Origin: Massilia eburnea
GTDB lineage: Bacteria; Pseudomonadota; Gammaproteobacteria; Burkholderiales; Burkholderiaceae_D
DNA: 64,000 nucleotides
Direction of reading: 5' to 3'
NCBI RefSeq assembly: GCF_009720745.1
Contig: NZ_WNKX01000002.1
Span: 363,122 to 427,121 of the forward strand
A model generated the notes under the pieces. It saw nothing but the letters and a program-made list of their open reading frames with translations, was not told where the DNA came from and did no database searches. Numbering within the stretch: the stretch's first letter is position 1; the number at the start of each line of letters is the position of its first letter. Shown here piece by piece: positions 35,323 through 43,473 of the stretch. A program made the translations under genes and the position numbers.

Positions 35323-35817
35323 ATGAGCAAGAATTCTTTTGAGGAGATGAACTGTCCCATCGCCCAGACCCTGGAACAGGTCGGCGAGTGGTGGACCTTC
35401 GTCATCCTGCGCAATGCGTTTTGCGGCATGAGCCGCTTCCAGGATTTCCAGCGCCACCTGGGCATCAGCACCAGCATCCTGGCGCGGCGCCTCGAAAAGC
35501 TGGTGGAGAACGGCATCCTGCTGCGCACGCCAAGTACAGACGACGCCCGCGTCGTCCATTACCACCTGACGGCCAAGGGCCGCGCGCTCTCGCCCATCCT
35601 GGCGGCGATGACGCAGTGGGGCGAGCAATGGGCGCCCAGCCCGCAGGGCCCGCGCCTGACCATGGTGGAGAAAGCCAGCGGCCTGCCGGTAGCCGGCGTC
35701 GGCATCCTCGCCGCCGATGGGCGCGAACTGCAAGCAGACGACATCACCACGGTGGCCGGCCCCGGCGCCGACGACAAGACGCGCGACTTGCTGCGCATGA
35801 GAGAGGAGACTGCATGA
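35323..35817 (+). CDS. HxlR-family transcriptional regulator
   Basis: Winged-helix HxlR/DUF24 regulator, 164 aa. The core (about 8-105) has CPIAQTLEQVGEWWTFVILR, FQDFQRHLGIS and LTAKGRALSPIL, with the N-terminal Cys typical of this family (CPIA) that in some members senses electrophiles or oxidants. The C-terminal 50 residues are an extension beyond the usual domain. It overlaps the acyl-CoA ligase gene by 4 bp (ATGA), suggesting it controls that operon. Confidence 0.9.
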   Translation: MSKNSFEEMNCPIAQTLEQVGEWWTFVILRNAFCGMSRFQDFQRHLGISTSILARRLEKLVENGILLRTPSTDDARVVHYHLTAKGRALSPILAAMTQWGEQWAPSPQGPRLTMVEKASGLPVAGVGILAADGRELQADDITTVAGPGADDKTRDLLRMREETA

Positions 35818-37514
35818 CCGTTGAAAAAGTCTGGCTGAAGTCCTATCCCGAAGGCATTCCCGCCACCATCGATCCCGACCAGTATGCTTCGCTGCCGCAC
35901 CTGCTGGAGGAATCGTTCTCCCGCTTCGCCGAGCGCAAGGCTTACGCCTGCATGGGCAGCAGCATGAGCTACCGCGAATGGGACCGCCATTCGCGCAACC
36001 TGGCGGCATGGCTGCAGCAACGCGGCCTGGCCAAAGGCGCCCGGGTCGCAGTGATGATGCCGAATGTGCTGCAGTATCCGGTCGCCGTGGCGGCCGTGCT
36101 GCGCGCCGGCTTCACCGTGGTCAACGTCAACCCGCTGTACACCGCGCGCGAACTGGAACACCAGCTGGCCGATTCCGGCGCAGAGGCAATCTTCATCCTG
36201 GAAAACTTCGCCAGCACGCTGGAGAAGGTGCTGCCGCGCACACAGGTCAAACACATCGTGGCCGCCAGCATGGGCGACCTCCTGGGCGTTGCCAAGGGGC
36301 CGCTGGTCAACTTTGCAGTGCGCAAGGTAAAGAAGCTGGTACCCGCATTCAGCCTGCCGGGCGCAGTGCCGTTCAAGGATGCCTTGCGCAGCGGCGCCGG
36401 GCATGCATTGCACAAGCCCGAACAGGGCCACGACGACATCGCCTTCTTGCAGTACACGGGCGGCACCACCGGCCTCTCAAAAGGCGCCGCCCTGACCCAC
36501 CGCAACGTGATCGCCAATATGCTGCAGAACGATGCATGGGCCGGCCCGGCGCTGTTCAAGGCCGGCGCCGGCCAGCAGGTCGTGACCGTGTGCGCGCTGC
36601 CGCTGTACCACATCCTCGCGCTCAATGCCTGCATGCTGATGGGCGCACGCTGGGGCGCCATGAACCTGCTGATTCCGAACCCGCGCGACATGGCGGGCTT
36701 CGCGCGCGAACTGGCGAAGTACCGCGTCAACTTCTTCCCCGGCGTGAATACCCTGTTCAACGCTTTGCTGAACCAGCCGGAGCTGGCCAAGGTCGATTTC
36801 TCCGGCCTGCGCATTACCCTGGGCGGGGGCATGGCGGTGCAGCAGGTGGTCAGCGAACGCTGGCTGCGGCTGACCGGCAGCCCTATCCTGGAGGGCTACG
36901 GGCTGTCCGAGACCTCGCCCACGGCCACGCTCTGCCGCCCCGACCAGCAAGGCTTCAGTGGCACCATCGGCCTGCCCGTGCCCTCCACCGAAGTGGCGAT
37001 CCTGGACGACGACGGCAAGCCACTGCCCTTTGGCCAGCCCGGCGAAATCGCGATCCGCGGTCCGCAGGTCATGTCCGGCTACTGGCGGCGCCCGAGCGAA
37101 ACGGCCAGCGTGATGACGGCGTCCGGCTTCTTCAAATCGGGCGACATCGGGATCATGGATGCACAAGGCTATGTGCGCATTGTCGATCGCAAGAAGGACA
37201 TGATCCTGGTCTCCGGCTTCAACGTCTATCCGACCGAAGTGGAGTGCGTGGTGGCCGCCCATCCTGCGGTCCTTGAATGCGCCTGCATTGGCGTGCCGGA
37301 TGCTTCTTCCGGCGAAGCGGTCAAACTGTTCGTCGTGCGCCGCGAACCATCTCTCACCAGCGAACAGCTGATGGACTATTGCAGGCAGCAGCTGACCGCC
37401 TACAAAAAGCCGAAGTTCATCGAATTCCGCGACGCCCTGCCGAAATCCAATGTCGGCAAAATCCTGCGCCGCGAACTGCGGGACGAACCAGATCAAGAAA
37501 AAGCTGCGGCATAG
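35814..37514 (+). CDS. fadD: Long-chain fatty-acid-CoA ligase (AMP-binding)
   Basis: ANL-superfamily acyl-CoA synthetase, 566 aa. The AMP-binding signature is YTGGTTGLSKGA, followed by EGYGLSETSP, the SGDIG Asp and the hinge-region motif VDRKKDMILVSGFNVYP. The catalytic Lys of the C-terminal domain is in LPKSNVGKILRRELR. These match FadD-like ligases that activate long-chain fatty acids for beta-oxidation. Start ATG at 35814 overlaps the HxlR stop and has GAGGAG upstream. Chain-length preference cannot be read here. Confidence 0.92.
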   Translation: MTVEKVWLKSYPEGIPATIDPDQYASLPHLLEESFSRFAERKAYACMGSSMSYREWDRHSRNLAAWLQQRGLAKGARVAVMMPNVLQYPVAVAAVLRAGFTVVNVNPLYTARELEHQLADSGAEAIFILENFASTLEKVLPRTQVKHIVAASMGDLLGVAKGPLVNFAVRKVKKLVPAFSLPGAVPFKDALRSGAGHALHKPEQGHDDIAFLQYTGGTTGLSKGAALTHRNVIANMLQNDAWAGPALFKAGAGQQVVTVCALPLYHILALNACMLMGARWGAMNLLIPNPRDMAGFARELAKYRVNFFPGVNTLFNALLNQPELAKVDFSGLRITLGGGMAVQQVVSERWLRLTGSPILEGYGLSETSPTATLCRPDQQGFSGTIGLPVPSTEVAILDDDGKPLPFGQPGEIAIRGPQVMSGYWRRPSETASVMTASGFFKSGDIGIMDAQGYVRIVDRKKDMILVSGFNVYPTEVECVVAAHPAVLECACIGVPDASSGEAVKLFVVRREPSLTSEQLMDYCRQQLTAYKKPKFIEFRDALPKSNVGKILRRELRDEPDQEKAAA

Positions 37515-37560
37515 CGTTCCGTATGGGTTGCACTTATGGATATTCAATCGTGTCGGCGCC

Positions 37561-37566
37561 TATAAT
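37561..37566 (+). promoter_or_regulatory. Candidate -10 box for the His-rich peptide gene
   Basis: A perfect TATAAT lies 43 bp upstream of the ATG at 37610 in the gap after the acyl-CoA ligase gene. The -35 position does not match well, which would suit an activated promoter. Confidence 0.35.
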
Positions 37567-37609
37567 GGATGCGCGTACCGGCACGCTTTTGCCGTCCTCG
37601 GAGAATTGC

Positions 37610-37783
37610 ATGAAACACCTGATCGTCGCTACCATGGCCCTCGCACTGAGCGTGCCTGCTTTCGCCAGCACCACCACCCACAAGACCACCCACCACAAGG
37701 CGCATGCGACCACCAAGCATCACGCCGCCAAGAAAACCTCGCACCACAAGACCACCAAAGCCACCAGCCACAAGGCCGCATGA
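37610..37783 (+). CDS. Small secreted His/Lys/Thr-rich protein
   Basis: A 57-aa precursor: signal peptide about 1-19 (MKHLIVATMALALSVPAFA) and a mature tail made almost wholly of His, Lys, Thr and Ala in TTHHK/TKHHA-like repeats. The composition recalls acid-shock (Asr-like) or metal-binding peptides, but I see no certain family. GGAGAATTGC precedes the ATG. It overlaps the following zinc-ribbon membrane protein gene by 4 bp (ATGA), so the two are probably made together. Confidence 0.7.
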   Translation: MKHLIVATMALALSVPAFASTTTHKTTHHKAHATTKHHAAKKTSHHKTTKATSHKAA

Positions 37784-38544
37784 TCTTCGTCTGGGGCAGG
37801 AAGCCGGTTTATACCCACGCCGGCTATGTCGCAGACTACTGCCCCGTGTGCCGGGCGGCCCGCGCGTTCACCGTGCAACGCATCGGCATGGCCTGGCATG
37901 TGTATTACGTCACCGTCTCCAAAGGCGAGCTGGCGGGATACCAGCGAACGTGCTGCGATTGCGGCATGGTGCTGCCCATGGAAGTCGGCCATTACAGCCA
38001 CCTGAGTCCGGAACAGCTGCCGCTGGTGCAGCTGGAACAAGCCACCAATCCCCATCTGTCGATTCGACACGCCGATGCGCTGGCCGCTGCCGCGCGCTTG
38101 CGTGAAGCGCCATTGATGCTGGACGAATCCGAACGCCGGCGCCAGATCGACGCCGCGCTGCGCCTGCAGGCCGACGCGCTCGAAGTCTACGACGCAACGG
38201 TTCGCCTTGACCGCGAAGTGTGGTGGTCCATTGCCGGCGCGTTCGCGTTCTGCGCCGTGGTGCTCGCCGCGCTGAAACAGCAAGCGCCGGAAAACCTGGA
38301 CAATGGTTTCATCATCGCCTTCTTCCTCGGCCTCGGCGCCGTGGGCTGGCAATTGAGCCAGATGGGTGAGCGCTTCCTGCGGCGCGAGATCCTGCCCAAG
38401 CTGGCGCGTTCGCTGGCTCCCCTGCAACCGCGTCCGGCGGAAATCGACGAAGCGTTTGAGCGCCTGCGCGAGCAAGGCCGCAAGCTGGCGCAGCGCATCG
38501 ACAGCGCGCGCGTGCAGCAAGCCATCGCCGACCTGCGCAACTAA
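37780..38544 (+). CDS. Zinc-ribbon membrane protein of unknown function
   Basis: Protein of 254 aa. The N-terminal part has two Cys pairs, YCPVC (about 20-24) and CCDC (about 58-61), about 35 residues apart, looking like a zinc ribbon. A helical middle (about 95-150) precedes two adjacent hydrophobic segments (about 150-170, WWSIAGAFAFCAVVLAAL, and 180-200, GFIIAFFLGLGAVGW). A basic helical tail follows. I do not recognise the family. Coupling to the His-rich secreted peptide hints at a shared, possibly metal-related, envelope role; this is inference. Confidence 0.7.
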   Translation: MIFVWGRKPVYTHAGYVADYCPVCRAARAFTVQRIGMAWHVYYVTVSKGELAGYQRTCCDCGMVLPMEVGHYSHLSPEQLPLVQLEQATNPHLSIRHADALAAAARLREAPLMLDESERRRQIDAALRLQADALEVYDATVRLDREVWWSIAGAFAFCAVVLAALKQQAPENLDNGFIIAFFLGLGAVGWQLSQMGERFLRREILPKLARSLAPLQPRPAEIDEAFERLREQGRKLAQRIDSARVQQAIADLRN

Positions 38545-38590
38545 TCCCCTTTCGTTTCTCCCCTTAGCGAATTCTGTTGCGTTTGCTTTC

Positions 38591-38607
38591 GTAAACGCGT
38601 AGTTTAC
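38591..38607. promoter_or_regulatory. GTAAAC-GCGTA-GTTTAC palindrome
   Basis: A perfect 6-bp inverted repeat around GCGTA lies 36 bp before the DUF3472 gene start. It has operator-like geometry (17 bp in all); no T-run follows, so it is unlikely to be a terminator. Confidence 0.4.
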
Positions 38608-38642
38608 CTTTCGCTTTATCAATAATATGAAAGGATATGGAG

Positions 38643-39926
38643 ATGAAACGAAGAATTTCACTGATGTTTCTTGCGTTTTCCGCAGCTTTCGCCTTGGCCG
38701 GCCAGCCCGCCGGTTTTGATGCCCCGGCCAAGAAAGCGCCGCTGGCCAGTACCGGCTCGGTCGTCGCCCTGGCCGGCAACGGCTTCGTCACCAGCGCCGG
38801 CGCCGGCGCCACGGAAGTCATCAACAGCAATGGTCTGGCCAACTGGACCAGCGCCAGCACCGTGACCAGCGTCTGGTTCCGTATGTCCGCCGCCGGCAGC
38901 GCGACGCTGTCGCTGGATGCCGGCCTGTCGGGCAGCAAATCGAGCAAGATCCGCGTCACCGCCAATGGCACGCCGTTCGAAGTGAACCTGAGCAAAGGCG
39001 CCACGCAGACTTATGCCGTCGGCACCATCAACGTGCCGGCCGCCGGCTATGTGCGCGTAGACCTGCAGGGCATCAGCAAATCGGGCAGCTATTTTGGCAA
39101 TGTGGCAGCGGTGCGCGTCGATACCAGCGTCGCCCTGAATTACGCCAACGATGCCGCCAACTACTACTGGTCGCGCCGCGGACCGTCTGTCCACCTGGGC
39201 TACACCGTGCCCGCCAACACCGAATATTTCTACAATGAAGTGACGGTGCCGGCGGGTGAGGACAAGATCGGCTCCTACTTCATGTCGAACGGCTTCAACG
39301 GCGGCTACTTCGGCATCCAGGTCAATTCCGCCAGCGAGCGCCGCGTGCTGTTCTCGGTGTGGGACGCCGACAACGGCGCCAAGACCACGCTGGTGCGCAA
39401 AGGCCCTAACGTGACCGACAACAGCTTTGGCGGCGAAGGCACGGGCGGCCAGTCCTACCTGCTGTACAACTGGGTCGCCGGCAATACCTACCGCTTCATC
39501 ACGCGCATCCTGCCCGACGGCGCCGGCGGCACCGACTACTCCGCCTGGTTCTACGCACCGGAAACCGGCGTCTGGCAATTCATCGCCACCTGGAAGCGCC
39601 CGGCCACCACGACCTACCACGCCGGCGTCTACTCCTTCCTGGAGAATTTCATCGACACCAACGGCTACCTCGGCCGCAGCGCCCAGTACGGCAGCCAGTG
39701 GGCGCGCAATACCAGCGGCGCCTGGTCCGAAGTCGTCACCGCCCGCTTCACCGGCGACGCCACGGCTGCCAACGCCCAGCGCATGGATTACGCCGGCGGC
39801 TTGCAGAACAACGTCTTCTACCTGCGCAATGGCGGCTTCTTCAGCCCGAACGTAGCGATCAACCAGACCTTCACCCGTCCCGCCACCGGACAGGCGCCAG
39901 CAGTAGACGTCAGCACCCTGCCGTAA
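38643..39926 (+). CDS. Secreted DUF3472/DUF5077 domain protein
   Basis: Predicted exported protein of 427 aa. Signal peptide about 1-18 (MKRRISLMFLAFSAAFAL start). The first domain (about 35-160) is a beta-sandwich with GSATLSLDAGLSGSKSSKIRV and VNVPAAGYVRVDLQG-like strands, resembling DUF5077. The second (about 165-390, NYYWSRRGPSVHLGYTVP, YFYNEVTVPAGED, YYNWVAGNTYRF-like, SFLENFIDTNGYLGRSAQYG) matches DUF3472, a carbohydrate-associated family of unknown enzymology. ATG at 38643 is favoured over 38637 because AAGG is then 8 nt upstream. The substrate is unknown. Confidence 0.82.
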   Translation: MKRRISLMFLAFSAAFALAGQPAGFDAPAKKAPLASTGSVVALAGNGFVTSAGAGATEVINSNGLANWTSASTVTSVWFRMSAAGSATLSLDAGLSGSKSSKIRVTANGTPFEVNLSKGATQTYAVGTINVPAAGYVRVDLQGISKSGSYFGNVAAVRVDTSVALNYANDAANYYWSRRGPSVHLGYTVPANTEYFYNEVTVPAGEDKIGSYFMSNGFNGGYFGIQVNSASERRVLFSVWDADNGAKTTLVRKGPNVTDNSFGGEGTGGQSYLLYNWVAGNTYRFITRILPDGAGGTDYSAWFYAPETGVWQFIATWKRPATTTYHAGVYSFLENFIDTNGYLGRSAQYGSQWARNTSGAWSEVVTARFTGDATAANAQRMDYAGGLQNNVFYLRNGGFFSPNVAINQTFTRPATGQAPAVDVSTLP

Positions 39927-39933
39927 ACATTTT

Positions 39934-40010
39934 TGTATCCCTGTGTATCTGGCGCGATGCCAGATACACAACTCATTCAAACAGCCCACGCCACCGACAC
40001 AAGCGATACA
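39934..40010 (+). promoter_or_regulatory. TGTATC/GATACA half-site cluster before the bufferin operon
   Basis: A perfect 12-bp inverted repeat (TGTGTATCTGGC, 39942-39953; loop GCGAT; GCCAGATACACA, 39959-39970) contains TGTATC and its complement. A further TGTATC lies at 39934-39939 and a further GATACA at 40005-40010. The hairpin could end transcription of the DUF3472 gene, but it has no T-run; the extra half-sites favour a regulator-binding region. Confidence 0.5.
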
Positions 40011-40052
40011 CACTGCCCCCTTAATCTGATCACACCTAACCAAGGAGATCAG

Positions 40053-40325
40053 ATGATGAAAACCACCTACGCAGGCATTGCAGCAACCCTGGCCATCGCC
40101 CTCTGCGCATCCGCCGCGCACGCCGCCGAACCAAAGAAGGAAATGGAAAAGTGCTACGGCGTCGCCAAAGCCGGCCAGAACGATTGCGCCGCCGGCCCCG
40201 GCACTTCGTGCGCCGCCACCTCCAAAGTCGATTACCAGGGTGACGCCTGGATGCTGGTCGAAAAAGGCACCTGCACCACCATCAAGACCCCCAAGGGCTA
40301 CGGCTCGCTGAAGGCGAAACAATGA
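40053..40325 (+). CDS. bufA1: BufA1-type bufferin precursor (DUF2282)
   Basis: Precursor of a ribosomally made copper-binding peptide, 90 aa. A long signal peptide (1-24, AAHA) directs it to the periplasm. The mature part has four Cys (34, 45, 53, 74) in the DUF2282 pattern [14 protein letters not shown] then SCAA and GTC. In known bufferins the MNIO enzyme converts such Cys into thiooxazoles that chelate copper. Here bufB and bufC lie 1 kb downstream. AAGGAGATCAG precedes the ATG; a second ATG follows directly. The modification itself is inferred from family knowledge, not visible in the sequence. Confidence 0.88.
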   Translation: MMKTTYAGIAATLAIALCASAAHAAEPKKEMEKCYGVAKAGQNDCAAGPGTSCAATSKVDYQGDAWMLVEKGTCTTIKTPKGYGSLKAKQ

Positions 40326-41071
40326 AACGCGCCGTCGTAACAGCCGTCGCGCTGGCCGCCTGCCTGTCCGGCGCCGCCCACGCGGCAGCGCCGGTCGCGA
40401 AAAACATCGTGATCGTTCCTGGCGCCTTCATCGACGCATCGAGCTGGCGCGTGGTGCACGACACGCTGAAGCTGAAAGGCTTCAACGTCACCGTAGCCCA
40501 GTTGCCCCACACCTCGCTTGACGACGATATCGCCATCGCACGCAAGACCATCTTCCAGCAATTCGGCAATGTGGTTGTTGTCGGCAACGGCATCGGTGGC
40601 ACCGTCATGTCCAACGTAGCGACGGGCGACAAGGTGAAAGCGCTGGTGTATGTCGCAGGCCTGATGCCGGAAGTCGGCGAAACCTCGCGGCAATTGCTGG
40701 CGTCAATGCCCAGCGCCGGCGAAGGCGTGCGCACCGACTGGGCCGGTTTCCAGTTCTACGATCCGGCACGCTTCCAGGCCGACTTGGCTGCCGACCTGAC
40801 GCCTAACCGCGTCGGCTTCATGGCCGACTCGCAAGTTTCGGTCAGCAATGTGCTGATGGGAACCCCGAGCTGGTTCGCCATGTGGCACCAGAAGCCGAGC
40901 TTCGGCATCGTCGCCACGCAGGACCGCCTGGTCAACCCCGAACTGCAGCGCTGGATGTACAAGCGCGCCGGCGCCAAGGTAACTGAAATCGCAGCAAGCC
41001 ATGCAGTGCATGTATCGCAACCGGAAGCGGTTGCGAAAGTGATCGAGGAAGCCGCGTTGAGCGTCCTCTAA
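40322..41071 (+). CDS. Periplasmic alpha/beta-hydrolase-fold protein lacking the nucleophile Ser
   Basis: Secreted alpha/beta-hydrolase-fold protein of 249 aa; signal peptide about 1-22 (CLSGAAHA). The fold is clear: [18 protein letters not shown] near the start, candidate acid Asp201 ([10 protein letters not shown]) and candidate His227 ([14 protein letters not shown]). The nucleophile elbow, normally G-H-S-Y-G-G in this subfamily, reads G-N-G-I-G-G (88-93), with Gly90 where Ser should be. It should be catalytically dead or use another chemistry. It overlaps the bufA1 stop by 4 bp (ATGA), so it is produced with the precursor. It could bind or chaperone the peptide. Confidence 0.85.
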   Translation: MKRAVVTAVALAACLSGAAHAAAPVAKNIVIVPGAFIDASSWRVVHDTLKLKGFNVTVAQLPHTSLDDDIAIARKTIFQQFGNVVVVGNGIGGTVMSNVATGDKVKALVYVAGLMPEVGETSRQLLASMPSAGEGVRTDWAGFQFYDPARFQADLAADLTPNRVGFMADSQVSVSNVLMGTPSWFAMWHQKPSFGIVATQDRLVNPELQRWMYKRAGAKVTEIAASHAVHVSQPEAVAKVIEEAALSVL

Positions 41072-41096
41072 TTTTTCTAACCTCAAGGAGAACACC

Positions 41097-41372
41097 ATGT
41101 CCGTCACCAACAAATCGCGCGCCAGCCTGGCCGGCGCCGCCGCCCTGATCGCCCTGGCAACTGCCGCACTGTCCACGCCATCCTTCGCCGCCGAAAAGGT
41201 GAAGGAAGAACCGGGCCGCTGCTACGGCATCAACACCTGCAAAGGCACCAGCCTGTGCGCCACCGCCAAGAACGACTGCAAAGGCCTGAACGAATGCAAG
41301 GGCCAGGGCGTATTGGTAAAAACGCCGACCGAGTGCAAGGCACTGGGCGGCACGCTGACCGAAGCCAAATAA
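41097..41372 (+). CDS. bufA2: BufA2-type bufferin precursor
   Basis: Second precursor of the operon, 91 aa. The N-terminal hydrophobic signal (about 1-31, ALSTPSFA) targets it to the periplasm. The mature part has six Cys (42, 48, 54, 61, 67, 80) in a regular array: RCYGINTCKG, SLCATAKNDCKG, NECKGQG, TECKALGG. This matches BufA2-type bufferins and differs from the four-Cys BufA1 type made by the same operon. CAAGGAGAACACC is a strong ribosome binding site. The peptide would be modified by the BufB/BufC pair encoded next. Confidence 0.88.
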   Translation: MSVTNKSRASLAGAAALIALATAALSTPSFAAEKVKEEPGRCYGINTCKGTSLCATAKNDCKGLNECKGQGVLVKTPTECKALGGTLTEAK

Positions 41373-41387
41373 GCACGGAGACACATC

Positions 41388-42206
41388 ATGCAAGCCCATC
41401 GCTTTGGCCTCGGCCTGCGCCGTGAGCACTACCGCGATTTCCTCGAAGGCGATGTCGACGTGGATTTCGTGGAAGTGATCTCGGAGAACTTCATGGTCGC
41501 CGGCGGCCAGCCGCGCGATATCCTGCGCCGCGTCCGCGAGCGCCATCCGGTGGTGCTGCATGGTGTGTCGATGTCGCTCGGTTCGGCCGATGGTTTGCGG
41601 CCGGACTATCTGGCCCGCCTGTGCGCCCTGGTGGAGGAGATCGATCCGATGTTCGTGTCCGACCACCTGAGCTGGTCGCGCATCGGCAACTTCAACTCGC
41701 ATGACCTGCTGCCGCTGCCTTACACACAGGAGGCGCTCAACATCATTTGCAACAACATCGACCAGGCGCAGGAAGCGCTGGGTCGTACCATGCTGGTCGA
41801 GAATCCCTCCAGCTACCTGACGTATTCCGAATCGACCATGACGGAATGGGAATTCATCTCCGCCATGGCCAAGCGCACCGGCTGCGGCCTGCTGCTGGAC
41901 GTGAACAATGTCTTTGTCAGCGCCAGCAACCACGGGTTCGATCCGCTCGACTTCCTGCGCGGCATACCGATGAACCGCGTCTGCCAGATTCACCTTGCCG
42001 GCCACAGCCAGGGCGACGGCCTGCTGATCGACACGCACGACAGCGCCGTCAACGACGCGGTCTGGTCGCTGTATGCGCAAACCATTTCCCGCTGCGGCCC
42101 GGTGGCCACCATGATCGAGCGCGATGGCGACATTCCCCCGCTCGCAGAACTGCTGGCGGAGCTCAATCTCGCGCGCAACCTGGCCGCCCATAAGGAGGCA
42201 GCATGA
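41388..42206 (+). CDS. bufB: MNIO-family oxidase BufB (DUF692)
   Basis: Multinuclear non-haem iron oxidase of the DUF692 family, 272 aa, a TIM-barrel enzyme that modifies Cys of its precursor peptide. Conserved metal- and substrate-site motifs are visible: FGLGLRREHY near the start, VVLHGVSMSLGSADG, FVSDHLSWSR, MLVENPSSYL, LLLDVNNVFVSASNHG, CQIHLAGHSQG, DTHDSAV and MIERDGDIP. In bufferin systems it forms thiooxazole from Cys. Translation of bufC overlaps by 4 bp. Two precursors upstream suggest it accepts more than one peptide scaffold, which is inference. Confidence 0.93.
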   Translation: MQAHRFGLGLRREHYRDFLEGDVDVDFVEVISENFMVAGGQPRDILRRVRERHPVVLHGVSMSLGSADGLRPDYLARLCALVEEIDPMFVSDHLSWSRIGNFNSHDLLPLPYTQEALNIICNNIDQAQEALGRTMLVENPSSYLTYSESTMTEWEFISAMAKRTGCGLLLDVNNVFVSASNHGFDPLDFLRGIPMNRVCQIHLAGHSQGDGLLIDTHDSAVNDAVWSLYAQTISRCGPVATMIERDGDIPPLAELLAELNLARNLAAHKEAA

Positions 42207-42940
42207 ACCTCGCTGACATCCAGGGCGGCTTTCACGCCATGCTTGCCACATCCGCTTCCGGTGCCGGTGTGCCGGATGGTCCGGGCCGCGCGGTCTACCT
42301 GAATAACTACCGCGCGCAGCTGGTCGGCTGCCTCGAAGAGAGCTACCCGCTGCTGCGCGCCTTCATCGGTGACGAGGCGTTCCTGCGTGCGGCGGCCTCG
42401 CACATCAGCCGCCGCCGGCCGCACGCGTGGACGATCGACGCCTACGCCGACGATTTCTGCGACACGCTGGAGGCAATTTTCCCCGACAACCCCGACCTGC
42501 ACGAGCTGGCATGGATTGAACATGCGCTCGGCCTGGCTTTCGTCGGCCCCGACTTCGCACCTGTCGCCGCAGAAGCGCTCGCCGCCATCGATTGGGACAA
42601 TGCAAGCCTGCAGCTGACGCCCACGCTGCACCTGCGCCCCGCCACCACCAACGCAGCCGATCTCTGGTTCGCCCTGCGTGACGGTGGGTCGCCGGAGAGC
42701 GAAATGCTGGCCGCCGCCGGCGGCCTGCTGGTATGGCGGCGTGGTTTCATCTCCTGCCTGCGCGCCCTGGACTCGACCGAATACGCCGCGCTGGCGCAGC
42801 TTCAGCACGACGGCAGCTTTGTCGGCCTGTGCGCCCTCCTGGTGGAACGCCTCGGCGAAGAGCAAGGCATCATCAGCGCAGGCGCCATGCTGGCCGACTG
42901 GCTGGGAAGTGAACTCATTACAGGAGTTGATCATGAATGA
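42203..42940 (+). CDS. bufC: Bufferin maturation partner BufC (DUF2063)
   Basis: DUF2063-domain partner protein of the MNIO enzyme, 245 aa. The N-terminal domain (about 5-95) has the family pattern: LADIQGGFHAMLA, VYLNNYRAQLVGCLEESYPLLRAFIGDEAFL and HISRRRPHAWTIDAYADDF. The C-terminal half is a second helical/beta domain that likely binds the precursor leader or presents it to BufB. It overlaps bufB by 4 bp and the following gene by 8 bp. No metal site is evident. Confidence 0.92.
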   Translation: MNLADIQGGFHAMLATSASGAGVPDGPGRAVYLNNYRAQLVGCLEESYPLLRAFIGDEAFLRAAASHISRRRPHAWTIDAYADDFCDTLEAIFPDNPDLHELAWIEHALGLAFVGPDFAPVAAEALAAIDWDNASLQLTPTLHLRPATTNAADLWFALRDGGSPESEMLAAAGGLLVWRRGFISCLRALDSTEYAALAQLQHDGSFVGLCALLVERLGEEQGIISAGAMLADWLGSELITGVDHE

Positions 42941-43457
42941 AACCCGCCGCCTGTTCCTGCTGTCCGCACTGACTGGACTGGCAGGCACTGCAAGCCTCGC
43001 CTTCGCACCGGCGCTTGCCGGCGCCGCACTACCGCTTCACAGCGCAACCGACGCCTTGCGCGCTGTCGCGGCTTCGCAATCCGCCCGCAGCTACCATGCC
43101 GCTGGCCCCGAGGAAGGTCGCCCCATCGTACTGGCGCGGAGTCATAGCCAGGATATCGAACGCTACGCCAACGCAGCATCCCTGCTCGCCGCCCAAGGCT
43201 ACCACGTGCTGGTACCGGCGCTGCGCGATGCTGATCCCGCCGAACTTGGCAAGGACCTGATCGCGTTCATCGACAGCGTGCACATTCCGGAGGCAGTCTT
43301 CGTCGGGATAGGCCAGAGCGGTCAAGCCGTGCGTGCCGCCGCCGACCTGCGACGCAGCCGCGTCGTCGGCCTCCTCCAAGTAGAAGACAGCGCAACACCA
43401 CAACAAATCGCCGACGCCGCAGCCACACTGGTCCGCCAGGGCAAATGGCGTACATGA
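42933..43457 (+). CDS. Truncated secreted alpha/beta-hydrolase-like protein
   Basis: Exported protein of 174 aa with an N-terminal RR-containing signal ([20 protein letters not shown]), possibly Tat-type. The region 64-155 follows the first half of an alpha/beta-hydrolase ([32 protein letters not shown]). An elbow-like VGIGQSGQA (Ser129) appears, but G-Q-S-G-Q is not a canonical GxSxG. The protein ends where the Asp and His part should begin, so it is either a remnant or a half-fold. It is translated in the operon: CAGGAG upstream, start overlapping bufC. It pairs with the Ser-less hydrolase upstream. Confidence 0.75.
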   Translation: MNETRRLFLLSALTGLAGTASLAFAPALAGAALPLHSATDALRAVAASQSARSYHAAGPEEGRPIVLARSHSQDIERYANAASLLAAQGYHVLVPALRDADPAELGKDLIAFIDSVHIPEAVFVGIGQSGQAVRAAADLRRSRVVGLLQVEDSATPQQIADAAATLVRQGKWRT

Positions 43458-43473
43458 CATCCAGGAGAAAATT

